From Coriobacteriaceae bacterium (GTDB taxonomy: Bacteria; Actinomycetota; Coriobacteriia; Coriobacteriales; Coriobacteriaceae): a stretch of 64,000 bases of DNA. The DNA lies in the NCBI GenBank assembly GCA_025757745.1, contig CP107217.1, positions 744,001 through 808,000 on the forward strand. Reading direction: 5' to 3'. The notes beneath the pieces are model-generated. The model had not been told where the DNA came from, searched no databases, and was given only the letters and a program-made list of their open reading frames with translations. Shown here in pieces: positions 9,179-16,547 of this stretch. Each line of letters starts with the position of its first letter. Position 1 is the stretch's first letter. Made by a program: the position numbers and the translations under genes.

Positions 9179-10366
9179 ATGTCGAGCCTCACCGGTAAGT
9201 CATTGAACCCTGTTATGAATCGCAGGAGCGTTATCGCGAGCGCAGCAGGTCTAGGGGCGATGTCCATTCTAGCTGGCTGCTCCTCCAACGGCGGCGACAG
9301 CGGTTCCGCGTCGGCCGACGGTTCCTTTAAGATCGGCACCATCGGACCGCTGACCGGCGCCAACGCGTCCTACGGCAAGTCCGTTACCCAGGGCGTCGAG
9401 CTTGGCTGCAAGGATTTCTCGACCAAGGAGCTGCCGCTTGCCAGCAAGGCCGAAGATGACCAGGCCGATGGCGAGAAGGCCGTCAACGCCTTCAACACCC
9501 TGCTCGACTGGGGCATGCAGGCCCTCGTCGGCCCGACCACCACGGGTGCGTCGGTTGCCGTTGCCGCAGAGTGCGGTAACGACCCCAAGACGTTCATGAT
9601 CACCCCGTCCGCGTCCTCCGAGGACGTCACCGACGGCAAGGATTGCGTCTTCCAGGTTTGCTTCACCGACCCCAACCAGGGTGTCAACGCTGCCAAGTTC
9701 CTGGCGCAGAAGTATGCGGACGAGAAGTTCGTGCTGTTCTATAACTCCGGCGACGCCTATTCTTCGGGCATCGCAGATTCCTTTAAGGCCCAGGCCGCTG
9801 AGTCCAAGCTCGAGATTGTCGACGAGGAGACCTTTAAGGACGACTCCGCCACGAGCTTTACCAACCAGCTGACCAAAGCCAAGCAGGCCGGCGCCACCAT
9901 GATCTTTGCGCCGATCTACTACACGCCGGCGTCCGTCCTGCTCAAGAACGCCAAGGACATGGGCTACGACGTCAAGATGATGGGCTGCGACGGCATGGAC
10001 GGCATCTTGGGCGTTGAGGGCTTCGACACCTCTCTTGCCGAGGGTCTGCTGCTCATGACCCCGTTCTCCGCCGACGACGAGAAGAACGCCGACTTCGTCA
10101 ACGCCTACAAGGATAAGTACGGCGATACTCCCGACCAGTTTGCCGCCGACGCCTACGACGGCGTGCACGCGGTGGCCGAGGCCGTCAAGGAGGCCGGTCT
10201 TGGTGCCGACGCCGACCCGACCGAGGTCGCCGAGAAGCTGTCCAAGGCTATGCTCAAGATTACCGTTGACGGTCTGACCGGCAAGCTCACCTGGAACGAT
10301 AAGGGCCAGGTCCAGAAGGAGCCCACGGCGTACGTCATCACCGACGGCAAGTACGTACAGGCCTAA
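9179..10366 (+). CDS. livJ: Branched-chain amino-acid ABC transporter, substrate-binding lipoprotein
   Basis: A 395-residue periplasmic-type binding protein (type I fold, Peripla_BP_6) anchored as a lipoprotein. A signal peptide with paired arginines (NRRSVIA at residues 14-20) ends in the lipobox LAGC, with the lipidated Cys at 34. The mature part starts with FKIGTIGPLTGANASYG, the typical LIV-binding opening. The ATG at 9179 follows GAGAGGAGAG; a second ATG at residue 13 is also possible. It is the first gene of livJHMGF and is separated from livH by a hairpin, which would allow more binding protein than permease. A possible -10 TACTAT lies at 9098-9103. Ligand (Leu/Ile/Val or another amino acid or amide) is inferred from the family. 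Confidence 0.92.
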   Translation: MSSLTGKSLNPVMNRRSVIASAAGLGAMSILAGCSSNGGDSGSASADGSFKIGTIGPLTGANASYGKSVTQGVELGCKDFSTKELPLASKAEDDQADGEKAVNAFNTLLDWGMQALVGPTTTGASVAVAAECGNDPKTFMITPSASSEDVTDGKDCVFQVCFTDPNQGVNAAKFLAQKYADEKFVLFYNSGDAYSSGIADSFKAQAAESKLEIVDEETFKDDSATSFTNQLTKAKQAGATMIFAPIYYTPASVLLKNAKDMGYDVKMMGCDGMDGILGVEGFDTSLAEGLLLMTPFSADDEKNADFVNAYKDKYGDTPDQFAADAYDGVHAVAEAVKEAGLGADADPTEVAEKLSKAMLKITVDGLTGKLTWNDKGQVQKEPTAYVITDGKYVQA

Positions 10367-10396
10367 TAGGCCGCCTTACATAGAGCGGTTTTGATC

Positions 10397-10434
10397 CCAA
10401 GCAGGGGAGGTTTTGGCCTTCCCTGCTTGCTTGG
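10397..10434 (+). terminator. Hairpin between livJ and livH (probable partial terminator)
   Basis: CCAAGCAGGG (10397-10406) can pair with CCCTGCTTG-CTTGG (10421-10434), enclosing an additional AGG/CCT step. The T tract is poor, so partial termination or mRNA 3'-end protection of livJ is more likely than a full stop. Confidence 0.45.
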
Positions 10435-10505
10435 TATCTAGGGACGATGTAACGTCCCTGTTTCATACATCAACTGGAAACCTATTCGAAAGGGGGATGT
10501 GGAAC

Positions 10506-11387
10506 ATGACGGTCTTTATCCAATACCTGGTCAACGGCCTGTCCATGGGCAGTGTCTACGCCATCATCGCGTTGGGCTACACCATGGTCTACGGTATCGC
10601 CAAGATGCTCAACTTCGCTCACGGCGATGTCATCATGGTCGGTGCCTATGTCTCGTTCTGCGCCACGTCGTATCTCGGCCTCCCGGGCTGGGCATCTGTA
10701 GTTCTCTCTTGTGTGGTCTGCACGGTTCTCGGTGTTCTCATCGAGGGCCTGGCATACAAGCCGCTGCGCCAGGCGGGTCCGCTGGCCGTTCTGATTACGG
10801 CTATCGGTGTGTCCTACTTCCTGCAGAATGCCGCACAGCTTCTGTGGGGCGCCACGCCCAAGAACTTCACTTCGCTCGTCACCTTCCAGGTGCCGGAGTT
10901 CTTGGCCAAGTTCAACGTAAGCGCCGTCTCGCTCGTTACCATCGTCGCCTGCTTGGTTATCATGGCCGGCTTGATGTTCTTTACAGGTAAGACCAAGATG
11001 GGCAAGGCCATGCGCGCCGTGTCCGAGGACAAGGCCGCCGCTCAGCTCATGGGCATCAACGTCAACCGCACCATCTCGATGACGTTCGCCATCGGCTCCG
11101 CCCTTGCCGCCATCGCCGGTGTGCTCCTGTGCTCCTACTCGCCGGTGCTGCAGCCTACGACGGGCGCCATGCCTGGCATCAAGGCCTTCGACGCCGCCGT
11201 CTTCGGTGGCATCGGCTCCATCCCCGGCGCCTTTGTCGGCGGCATTCTCATCGGCATCATCGAGGCGATGGCGCAGGCTTACATTTCCACGAGCCTTGCC
11301 AACTCCATCGTCTTTGGTGTTTTGATCATCGTCCTGCTCGTCAAGCCTGCCGGCCTCTTGGGCAAGTACGTCCCCGAGAAGGTGTAG
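10506..11387 (+). CDS. livH: Branched-chain amino-acid ABC transporter, permease LivH
   Basis: A 293-residue inner-membrane permease with about eight hydrophobic helices. It begins MTVFIQYLVNGLSMGSVYAI and includes ALGYTMVYGIAKMLNFAHGD, the conserved LivH segment, and the EAA-like loop AMRAVSEDKAAAQLMGIN. The frame is open upstream to 10413, but the ATG at 10506 is preferred because AAAGGGGG lies at proper spacing before it. A further in-frame ATG at 10497 sits directly on the ribosome site. It pairs with LivM to form the channel. Confidence 0.93.
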   Translation: MTVFIQYLVNGLSMGSVYAIIALGYTMVYGIAKMLNFAHGDVIMVGAYVSFCATSYLGLPGWASVVLSCVVCTVLGVLIEGLAYKPLRQAGPLAVLITAIGVSYFLQNAAQLLWGATPKNFTSLVTFQVPEFLAKFNVSAVSLVTIVACLVIMAGLMFFTGKTKMGKAMRAVSEDKAAAQLMGINVNRTISMTFAIGSALAAIAGVLLCSYSPVLQPTTGAMPGIKAFDAAVFGGIGSIPGAFVGGILIGIIEAMAQAYISTSLANSIVFGVLIIVLLVKPAGLLGKYVPEKV

Positions 11388-11396
11388 GTGAGCGCT

Positions 11397-12476
11397 ATGA
11401 AGTTTCTTAAAGACAAGCAGACGCGTCACGATTTTGTCACGTACGCCATGTGCCTTGTGGCGTTCGCCATTGTGTTCTTTATGCAGTCTAACCACATGAT
11501 TCCGCGCATGATCGCCGGTCAGCTGGTTCCCATCACGGCCTATATCGTCATGGCCATTTCCCTTAACCTTGTCGTCGGCATCGCGGGCGACTTGTCGCTG
11601 GGCCACGCGGGCTTTATGAGCGTCGGTGCCTATACGGGCATCGTTACCGCGGTCGCCCTCGAGAGCGCCGTTCCCTCCGACCCGATGCGTCTTGTCATCA
11701 GCATTGTGGTCGGCGCTATCGCCGCTGCCATTCTGGGCTTCCTGATTGGTATCCCGGTCCTGCGCCTGAGCGGCGACTACCTGGCCATCGTGACCTTGGC
11801 CTTTGGCGAGATTATCAAAGAGATCGTCACCTGCCTCATTGTGGGCGTCGACTCCCGTGGCCTGCATGTGATCTTTAACATCACGGGTAACTCCACGATC
11901 GACGACCTGCACCTGCTCGAGGACGGCACCGCCATCATCAAGGGGGCCCAGGGCGCCTCGGGCGTGTCGACGTACTCGACCTTCCTTGCCGGTGCCATCT
12001 TGGTCATGGTCGCACTCGTGATCGTGCTTAACCTGGTTCGCAGCCGTACCGGCCGTGCCATTATGGCCGTGCGCGATAACAAGATTGCAGCCGAGTCCGT
12101 AGGCATCTCCGTCACCGAGTACCGCATGATCGCCTTCGTGGTTTCCGCGGCCCTCGCCGGTGCTGCCGGAGCTCTCTTCGGCGGCAACTTCTCGCAGCTC
12201 TCCGCCACCAAGTTCGACTTCAACACGTCCATCCTCATCCTGGTGTTCGTGGTCCTGGGTGGTCTGGGCAATATGCGCGGCTCCGTCATCGCGGCGGCGT
12301 TGCTCACGGTGCTTCCCGAGCTGCTCCGTCAGTTCTCGGACTACCGCATGCTCATCTACGCCATCGTGCTGATCCTGGTCATGATCTTTACCAACAACCC
12401 GCAGCTCAAGGCTTTCTTCGGTCGCGTCAAGGATCGCTTTGCTTCCAAGAAGGAGGTGGCAGCTGATGCCCAGTAA
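11397..12476 (+). CDS. livM: Branched-chain amino-acid ABC transporter, permease LivM
   Basis: A 359-residue permease, the partner of LivH. The first 20 residues are charged, then hydrophobic helices follow. The family signature NLVVGIAGDLSLGHAGFMSVGA is present at about residue 57 and the EAA-like loop IMAVRDNKIAAESVGI at about 220. I prefer the ATG at 11397 (MKFLKD), preceded by AGGTGAG at good spacing. A GTG at 11388, directly after the livH stop codon, would add three residues. The 3' end overlaps livG by 11 bases, showing translational coupling. Confidence 0.92.
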   Translation: MKFLKDKQTRHDFVTYAMCLVAFAIVFFMQSNHMIPRMIAGQLVPITAYIVMAISLNLVVGIAGDLSLGHAGFMSVGAYTGIVTAVALESAVPSDPMRLVISIVVGAIAAAILGFLIGIPVLRLSGDYLAIVTLAFGEIIKEIVTCLIVGVDSRGLHVIFNITGNSTIDDLHLLEDGTAIIKGAQGASGVSTYSTFLAGAILVMVALVIVLNLVRSRTGRAIMAVRDNKIAAESVGISVTEYRMIAFVVSAALAGAAGALFGGNFSQLSATKFDFNTSILILVFVVLGGLGNMRGSVIAAALLTVLPELLRQFSDYRMLIYAIVLILVMIFTNNPQLKAFFGRVKDRFASKKEVAADAQ

Positions 12477-13326
12477 ATTTGAGTTCAACAAGGGCAAGAT
12501 GGTTCCGTATCCTTCTGGCGCCATCGTTCCCGACCGCGACCTGGGCGAGCGCCCGGCGCTCGAGTGCATCCACCTGGGTATTGAGTTCGGTGGCCTTAAG
12601 GCAGTCGATGACTTTAGCCTGACTATCGGCAAGACCGAGATCGCCGGTCTGATCGGCCCCAACGGTGCCGGCAAGACCACGGTCTTCAACCTGCTCACCA
12701 AGGTGTATCAGCCCACGCACGGTACCATCCTGCTCGACGGTGAGGACACCTCGGGCAAGTCGGTCTATCAGGTCAACCGCATGGGTATTGCCCGTACCTT
12801 CCAGAACATTCGCCTGTTCAACACCATGACGGTGGAGGACAACGTTAAGGTCGGTCTGCACAACCAGGAGCGCTACTCCGGTTTTGAGGGCGTGCTACGC
12901 CTGCCGACGTACTGGAAGCACGAGAAGGCCGCCCACGAGCGCGCCATGGAGTTGCTGTCCATCTTTGATATGGAGCACCTGGCAAACGAGCAGGCTGGCT
13001 CGCTGCCTTATGGCGCCCAGCGTCGTCTGGAGATCGTCCGCGCGCTTGCCACTAACCCCAAGCTGCTACTGCTCGACGAGCCTGCCGCCGGTATGAACCC
13101 GTCCGAGACCGCGGAGCTCATGGAGAACATCGTCAAGATTCGCGACACCTTTGGCATTGCCATCATGCTTATCGAGCATGACATGTCGCTCGTCATGAAC
13201 ATCTGCGAGGGCATCTGCGTGCTCAACTTTGGTAAGGTCATCGCCAAGGGCACGGCCGAGGAGATCCAGAACAACGACGCCGTTATCGAGGCGTATCTGG
13301 GCAAGCAGGATAAGGGGGAGAACTAA
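12466..13326 (+). CDS. livG: Branched-chain amino-acid ABC transporter, ATPase LivG
   Basis: A 286-residue ABC ATPase. Walker A is GPNGAGKTT (about residue 63), the ABC signature position reads LPYGAQRRLEIVRALA, Walker B is LLLLDEPAAGMNP, and the H-loop is IEHDMSLVM. The signature LPYGAQRR in place of LSGGQ is usual for LivG proteins. The ATG at 12466 follows AGGAGGTGG inside the end of livM. There is an N-terminal extension of about 35 residues before the ABC domain. It couples ATP hydrolysis to LivHM. Confidence 0.94.
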   Translation: MPSKFEFNKGKMVPYPSGAIVPDRDLGERPALECIHLGIEFGGLKAVDDFSLTIGKTEIAGLIGPNGAGKTTVFNLLTKVYQPTHGTILLDGEDTSGKSVYQVNRMGIARTFQNIRLFNTMTVEDNVKVGLHNQERYSGFEGVLRLPTYWKHEKAAHERAMELLSIFDMEHLANEQAGSLPYGAQRRLEIVRALATNPKLLLLDEPAAGMNPSETAELMENIVKIRDTFGIAIMLIEHDMSLVMNICEGICVLNFGKVIAKGTAEEIQNNDAVIEAYLGKQDKGEN

Positions 13327-14040
13327 ATGGCAGAGCCGATGCTTTCCGTCTACAACATCAACGTCTGGTACGGCGCCATCCACGCCATCAAGGACATCTC
13401 CTTTAACGTCAACGAGGGTGAGATCGTTGCCTTGATCGGTGCCAACGGCGCCGGTAAGTCCACGACGCTTAAAACCGTCTCGGGCCTGCTGCGTTCCAAG
13501 ACCGGCTCCATCAAGTTTATGGGCGAGGACATTACCCATACGCCCGCCGACAAGCTGGTGGGCAAGGGCTTGGCCCAGGTGCCCGAGGGCCGTCGCGCCT
13601 TTTTGCAAATGACGGTCGAGGAGAACCTGGAGATGGGCGCCTATACACAGCCCAAGTCTACGGTGGCTCCGGGCCTCGAGCGCGTCTACGAGCAGTTCCC
13701 GCGCCTTAAGGAGCGCCGTCGCCAGGTCGCTGGCACCCTTTCGGGCGGCGAGCAGCAGATGCTCGTTATGGGTCGTGCCCTTATGAGCAACCCCAAGCTG
13801 CTCATGCTCGACGAGCCTTCCATGGGCCTGGCGCCGATTCTGATTGAGCAGATCTTCCAGATCGTCGAGGACCTGCACAAGGCCGGTACTACGGTGCTCC
13901 TGGTCGAGCAGAACGCGCAGATGGCGCTTTCGATTGCTACGCGCGGCTACGTGCTCGAGACCGGCAAGATCACCATGACCGGCACGGGCCAAGAACTCCT
14001 GCACGACGATAACGTCCGCAAGGCATATCTGGGCGGCTAG
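13327..14040 (+). CDS. livF: Branched-chain amino-acid ABC transporter, ATPase LivF
   Basis: A 237-residue ABC ATPase. Walker A is GANGAGKST, the signature LSGGEQQM, and Walker B LLMLDEPSMGLAP. It starts on the base after the livG stop codon, with GGGGAG overlapping the livG end. It is the last gene of the operon and is followed by a plain hairpin and a strong terminator. LivF and LivG form the nucleotide-binding heterodimer. Confidence 0.94.
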   Translation: MAEPMLSVYNINVWYGAIHAIKDISFNVNEGEIVALIGANGAGKSTTLKTVSGLLRSKTGSIKFMGEDITHTPADKLVGKGLAQVPEGRRAFLQMTVEENLEMGAYTQPKSTVAPGLERVYEQFPRLKERRRQVAGTLSGGEQQMLVMGRALMSNPKLLMLDEPSMGLAPILIEQIFQIVEDLHKAGTTVLLVEQNAQMALSIATRGYVLETGKITMTGTGQELLHDDNVRKAYLGG

Positions 14041-14045
14041 GAGGT

Positions 14046-14069
14046 TCCGCCGTTCTACCGAACGGCGGA
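14046..14069 (+). repeat. Perfect 10-bp hairpin just after livF
   Basis: TCCGCCGTTC (14046-14055) pairs with 14060-14069 around the loop TACC. There is no T tract, so it is more likely an mRNA 3'-end stabiliser than a terminator. Confidence 0.6.
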
Positions 14070-14112
14070 CCAGTCGACGCTGCGCGGGCACCAGAACGAC
14101 AACTTATCATTC

Positions 14113-14156
14113 AAAGAGGACGGCATGACCAGAAGGTCTATGCCGTCCTCTTTTCA
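14113..14156 (+). terminator. Rho-independent terminator of the liv operon
   Basis: A 14-bp perfect stem (AAAGAGGACGGCAT at 14113-14126 with 14140-14153) is followed by TTTTC. It ends livJHMGF. The remaining bases up to 14342 hold one palindromic repeat and no gene. Confidence 0.88.
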
Positions 14157-14210
14157 TGCCAATTTATTCGCTCTGGTGCCGCTGTCCGTCCTCTGCCTGC
14201 GGCGTTGGGG

Positions 14211-14266
14211 TAGTCGTTGGGGACGTTCTTGAATGACTAGTCGTCTAAGAACGTCCCCAATGACTA
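14211..14266. repeat. 56-bp palindromic repeat, copy 1 (REP-like)
   Basis: An interspersed palindrome: TTGGGGACGTTCTT (14217-14230) faces AAGAACGTCCCCAA (14247-14260) around a centre containing GACTAGTC. A second copy with only two differences in 56 bases lies in the same orientation at 15636-15691. The two copies bracket the PadR/DUF1700 cassette. There is no transposase nearby. The form resembles REP/REPIN elements mobilised in trans. Confidence 0.85.
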
Positions 14267-14342
14267 GGTCAAAAGGCCCCGAGCGCGGCGTGCTCACGCC
14301 CGTCGTGGTGTGCCCGAAGGGGGATGGCTGCTACGAGCTCGA

Positions 14343-14606
14343 TCATTTGCGAGGAGAAGACGAACCAGTCGTTGCAGATCCAATATGGATCTCGCCAACC
14401 TCGGCAAGCTGCTCGATGAGTGGAAGCCCTGCCGGGTCGTCTATTTCAACACCACCCAGAATGATGGTGTCATCGCGCAGGTCGATCTGTGTGTTGAACA
14501 CAGCGAGGTTAAAGCCGGAGGCTACAAATCCGATAGCAGCCAGGACGAGCCCCGTGGCAACAAGCCCACCCGCTACGGCAAGGTAAATCTTTTTTACGCT
14601 GGACAT
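14343..14606 (-). CDS. Small single-pass membrane protein (possible truncated DUF4097-type protein)
   Basis: An 87-residue protein: one N-terminal membrane helix (about residues 6-32, KIYLAVAGGLVATGLVLAAI), then a short acidic outside part ending in a Ser/Pro/Arg-rich tail. Start at 14606 behind AGGAAGGAG. It is the third gene of the PadR-DUF1700 operon, 14 bases after the DUF1700 gene. In many Gram-positive bacteria the third gene of such operons encodes a DUF4097 beta-strand protein with the same N-terminal anchor. Here the outside domain would be only about 50 residues, so truncation next to the repeat at 14211-14266 is possible. Function unknown. Confidence 0.6.
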   Translation of the reverse strand: MSSVKKIYLAVAGGLVATGLVLAAIGFVASGFNLAVFNTQIDLRDDTIILGGVEIDDPAGLPLIEQLAEVGEIHIGSATTGSSSPRK

Positions 14607-14620
14607 GTCTGCACTCCTTC

Positions 14621-15253
14621 CTATGCCGTAAGCGGCGCCGCTTCAGCGCCCCTGCGGCTCTTATTGCCTCGATCTTTCCAGAAGGGCGAAACGGCTTTCT
14701 TCGCCCAAAGGGCAGAGAGGCGCGCGATCTGCTTGGACGCCGTCCAGGCACCGGCTCCCGCGAGGAGCGCCACACCGATGGAAGCGAATCCCATTCCCAT
14801 CGAGGTTAAAACGTACGGAACATGCCCGATAATGATGCCGTCCACGGTGAACAGGAGCCCCACCACGCCCGCGCCCCCGAATGCCGCGGCCACGATCCAC
14901 ACGCAGAGCGCAAGAACCCAAATGCAGATGTAGACTGTAGCGGCAACGGCGACGAACGCGAGCAGCAGCGGAATCCATACCGGAGAACCCACGATGGCGA
15001 GCGCCCATAGAAGCGCCGTGCTCTTGCGCTTGGTCCTCGCAATTGCGCGCGGCACGGCGGGCAGTTCGTCGAGCGTTGCCTCGGCGACCTCATCGAGCGT
15101 GCCCATGGCGGCCACAGCCTCGGCCTCCGTCATGCCGTCCTCCATACGGTCGGCGATGACCTCCGCGTAGAACTCCTGCGTTTCCTTTACCTGATCTGCC
15201 GGCAGGCAGGCCAGAAGCTCGCCCAGCCGGTTCAAGAACTCATCGCGCGTCAT
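14621..15253 (-). CDS. DUF1700 (HAAS-type) membrane protein
   Basis: A 210-residue protein. The N-terminal 60 residues form the helical HAAS/DUF1700 region (MTRDEFLNRLGELLACLP, then EEFYAE-like and DGMTEAEAVAAMG motifs). Three or four hydrophobic helices follow (about residues 80-170) and a basic tail. Such proteins are regularly encoded with PadR regulators and are thought to sense or respond to envelope stress, but no biochemical role is established. It starts at 15253, overlapping the padR gene by 14 bases, so translation is coupled. Confidence 0.8.
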   Translation of the reverse strand: MTRDEFLNRLGELLACLPADQVKETQEFYAEVIADRMEDGMTEAEAVAAMGTLDEVAEATLDELPAVPRAIARTKRKSTALLWALAIVGSPVWIPLLLAFVAVAATVYICIWVLALCVWIVAAAFGGAGVVGLLFTVDGIIIGHVPYVLTSMGMGFASIGVALLAGAGAWTASKQIARLSALWAKKAVSPFWKDRGNKSRRGAEAAPLTA

Positions 15254-15560
15254 GGTGCGCCCCCTTCACGTAACGGTAGATCTCCTGCACGGATGGCCAT
15301 TCGGCTAGGAACTCGGCGATACGCTCATGCCCGGTGTCCGTGATGCGGTAGTACCTTCGCAGCCGCCCGTTGTGCTCGGCGGAGCGCGCCGTGATGCACC
15401 CCGCCTTCTCCAGGCGCTTGAGCAACGGATAGAGCGTGGACTCCGTGAGCCCCATGCTCGCGGGCACGTCCTTCACGATCTGATAGCCGTAGGATTCCTC
15501 GCCCGAGACGGCCGCGAGCACGCAGGCCTCGAGGAAGCCGCGCTTCATCTGTGCCTCCAT
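15240..15560 (-). CDS. PadR-family transcriptional regulator
   Basis: A 106-residue winged-helix repressor. The typical PadR core is visible: GFLEACVLAAVSGEESYGYQI, then STLYPLLKRLEKAGCI, then GRLRRYYRITDTGHERI. The start at 15560 (ATGGAG) is set by a perfect AAAGGAGG upstream; further open codons upstream run through the promoter and are not used. It probably represses its own operon through an inverted repeat that overlaps the promoter. The effector is unknown. Lacks the long C-terminal dimer helix of larger PadR proteins, as in the PadR-s2 group (inference from length). Confidence 0.9.
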   Translation of the reverse strand: MEAQMKRGFLEACVLAAVSGEESYGYQIVKDVPASMGLTESTLYPLLKRLEKAGCITARSAEHNGRLRRYYRITDTGHERIAEFLAEWPSVQEIYRYVKGAHHDAR

Positions 15561-15597
15561 CCGCACACCTCCTTTCGTAGTATACTGTGCAACACCT

Positions 15598-15626
15598 ACT
15601 ATATGACACATAGTATATGATGTCAA
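15598..15626 (-). promoter_or_regulatory. Sigma-70 promoter and PadR operator of the cassette
   Basis: On the minus strand TTGACA (15621-15626) and TATAGT (15598-15603) are exactly 17 bases apart, a near-consensus promoter. The spacer and -10 hold the inverted repeat TACTAT-N7-ATAGTA, in the position expected for PadR autorepression. The ribosome site of padR lies 25-35 bases downstream. Confidence 0.8.
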
Positions 15627-15635
15627 CAGTTGTCG

Positions 15636-15691
15636 TAGTCGTTGGGGACGTTCTTGAATGACTAGTCGTTTAAGAACGTCCCCAACGACTA
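15636..15691. repeat. 56-bp palindromic repeat, copy 2 (REP-like)
   Basis: Same length and orientation as 14211-14266, with 54 of 56 positions equal. Arms TTGGGGACGTTCTT and AAGAACGTCCCCAA flank a GACTAGTC centre. It lies 10 bases upstream of the -35 box of the PadR promoter. Confidence 0.85.
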
Positions 15692-15703
15692 CTTCTATAC
15701 AGC

Positions 15704-15742
15704 AAAAAGGGGTGCTGACCATTTCGGTCGGCACCCCTTTAA
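15704..15742. terminator. Orphan terminator-like hairpin
   Basis: AAAGGGGTGC-T-GACC pairs with GGTC-G-GCACCCCTTT around ATTTC, with one central mismatch. The minus strand continues TTTTGCTG, giving a good terminator shape in that direction. No minus-strand gene ends here, so it may belong to an inserted or decayed element rather than to a present gene. Confidence 0.55.
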
Positions 15743-15809
15743 GTTGCGGTGAAATAGGGACTAAATGAGGGCATCGGAGGTCAAAAGAGTCCCTATTCCA
15801 CCGCAACTT
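15741..15809. repeat. Long inverted repeat of a second type
   Basis: A 22-base arm (15741-15762, beginning AAGTTGCGGTG and containing ATAGGGACT) faces a complementary arm at 15788-15809 with one mismatch, around a 25-base loop. It differs in sequence from the 56-bp palindrome nearby. It could be another REP-like element. It ends about 55 bases before the cutC start. Confidence 0.75.
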
Positions 15810-15866
15810 CATGGGGGCATGCGACAATGCCATCGGAAAACGTTTGCCATCCTTGGGGGCCTATCT

Positions 15867-16544
15867 ATGCTGTACGAGTTTTGTGCCGAGAACTTTGAGC
15901 GGGTGCCGGCGGCCATTGCGGCCGGTGCGGGACGCATTGAGCTGTGCGACAACCTTGCCGTCGGTGGTACCACGCCCTCGGCCGGCGCTATCAGCGCTAC
16001 GACCAACTATGCCCACGAGCACGATGCACGGGTGATGTGCATGATCCGTCCGCGTGGCGGCGATTTTCACTACAACCAGGACGAGCTGCGCATGATGGAG
16101 ATGGACTTGGGCCTTGCCGTAAGCGCCGGCGTTGACGGCTTGGTCTTTGGCTGCTGCAAACCCTGTGCTGGCGGATGGGCACTCGACGAGCTCATGCTTG
16201 GCGCCCTCGTGATGGCTGCGGGCTGCGCGACCGAGGAGTGCAAGCGCGAGCCTGTCGACATTACCTTCCATATGGCATTTGACCAGCTTTCGCCCGAGGC
16301 TCAGCTCGATGCCATCGACACGCTTGTCGAGTGCGGCGTTACGCGCATCCTGACGCACGGTGGTGCGGCCGGCACGCCGATTGAGGACAACCTGGAGCAC
16401 CTGTCGCGTCTTGTCGAGTATGCGGGCGACCGCCTGACCATCCTTCCCGGCGGCGGCATTTCTACGGACAACCGCGATACCGTGGCGGCGGCATTGAGCG
16501 TCTCCGAGCTCCATGGCACCAAGATCGTGCCGCTGGAGGCGTAA
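15867..16544 (+). CDS. cutC: CutC-family protein
   Basis: A 225-residue TIM-barrel protein of the CutC family (PF03932). Family segments are visible: MLYEFCAENFE at the N-terminus, AGAGRIELCDNLAVGGTTPS (about residues 19-38), MIRPRGGDFHY, DGLVFGCC, ITFHMAFDQ, RILTHGGA and ILPGGGI. CutC was first linked to copper tolerance, but a direct copper role is disputed and the true reaction is unknown. The ATG at 15867 is chosen because CutC proteins start with this motif and GGGGG precedes it. It forms an operon with the next gene (gap of three bases). Confidence 0.9.
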   Translation: MLYEFCAENFERVPAAIAAGAGRIELCDNLAVGGTTPSAGAISATTNYAHEHDARVMCMIRPRGGDFHYNQDELRMMEMDLGLAVSAGVDGLVFGCCKPCAGGWALDELMLGALVMAAGCATEECKREPVDITFHMAFDQLSPEAQLDAIDTLVECGVTRILTHGGAAGTPIEDNLEHLSRLVEYAGDRLTILPGGGISTDNRDTVAAALSVSELHGTKIVPLEA

Positions 16545-16547
16545 CCC

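Noticed and set aside
10482..12701. Long open frame opposite livH, livM and livG (739 codons)
   Set aside because: Its composition is His/Asp/Arg-rich and repetitive, and it crosses three real genes with clear domains; a codon-bias shadow.
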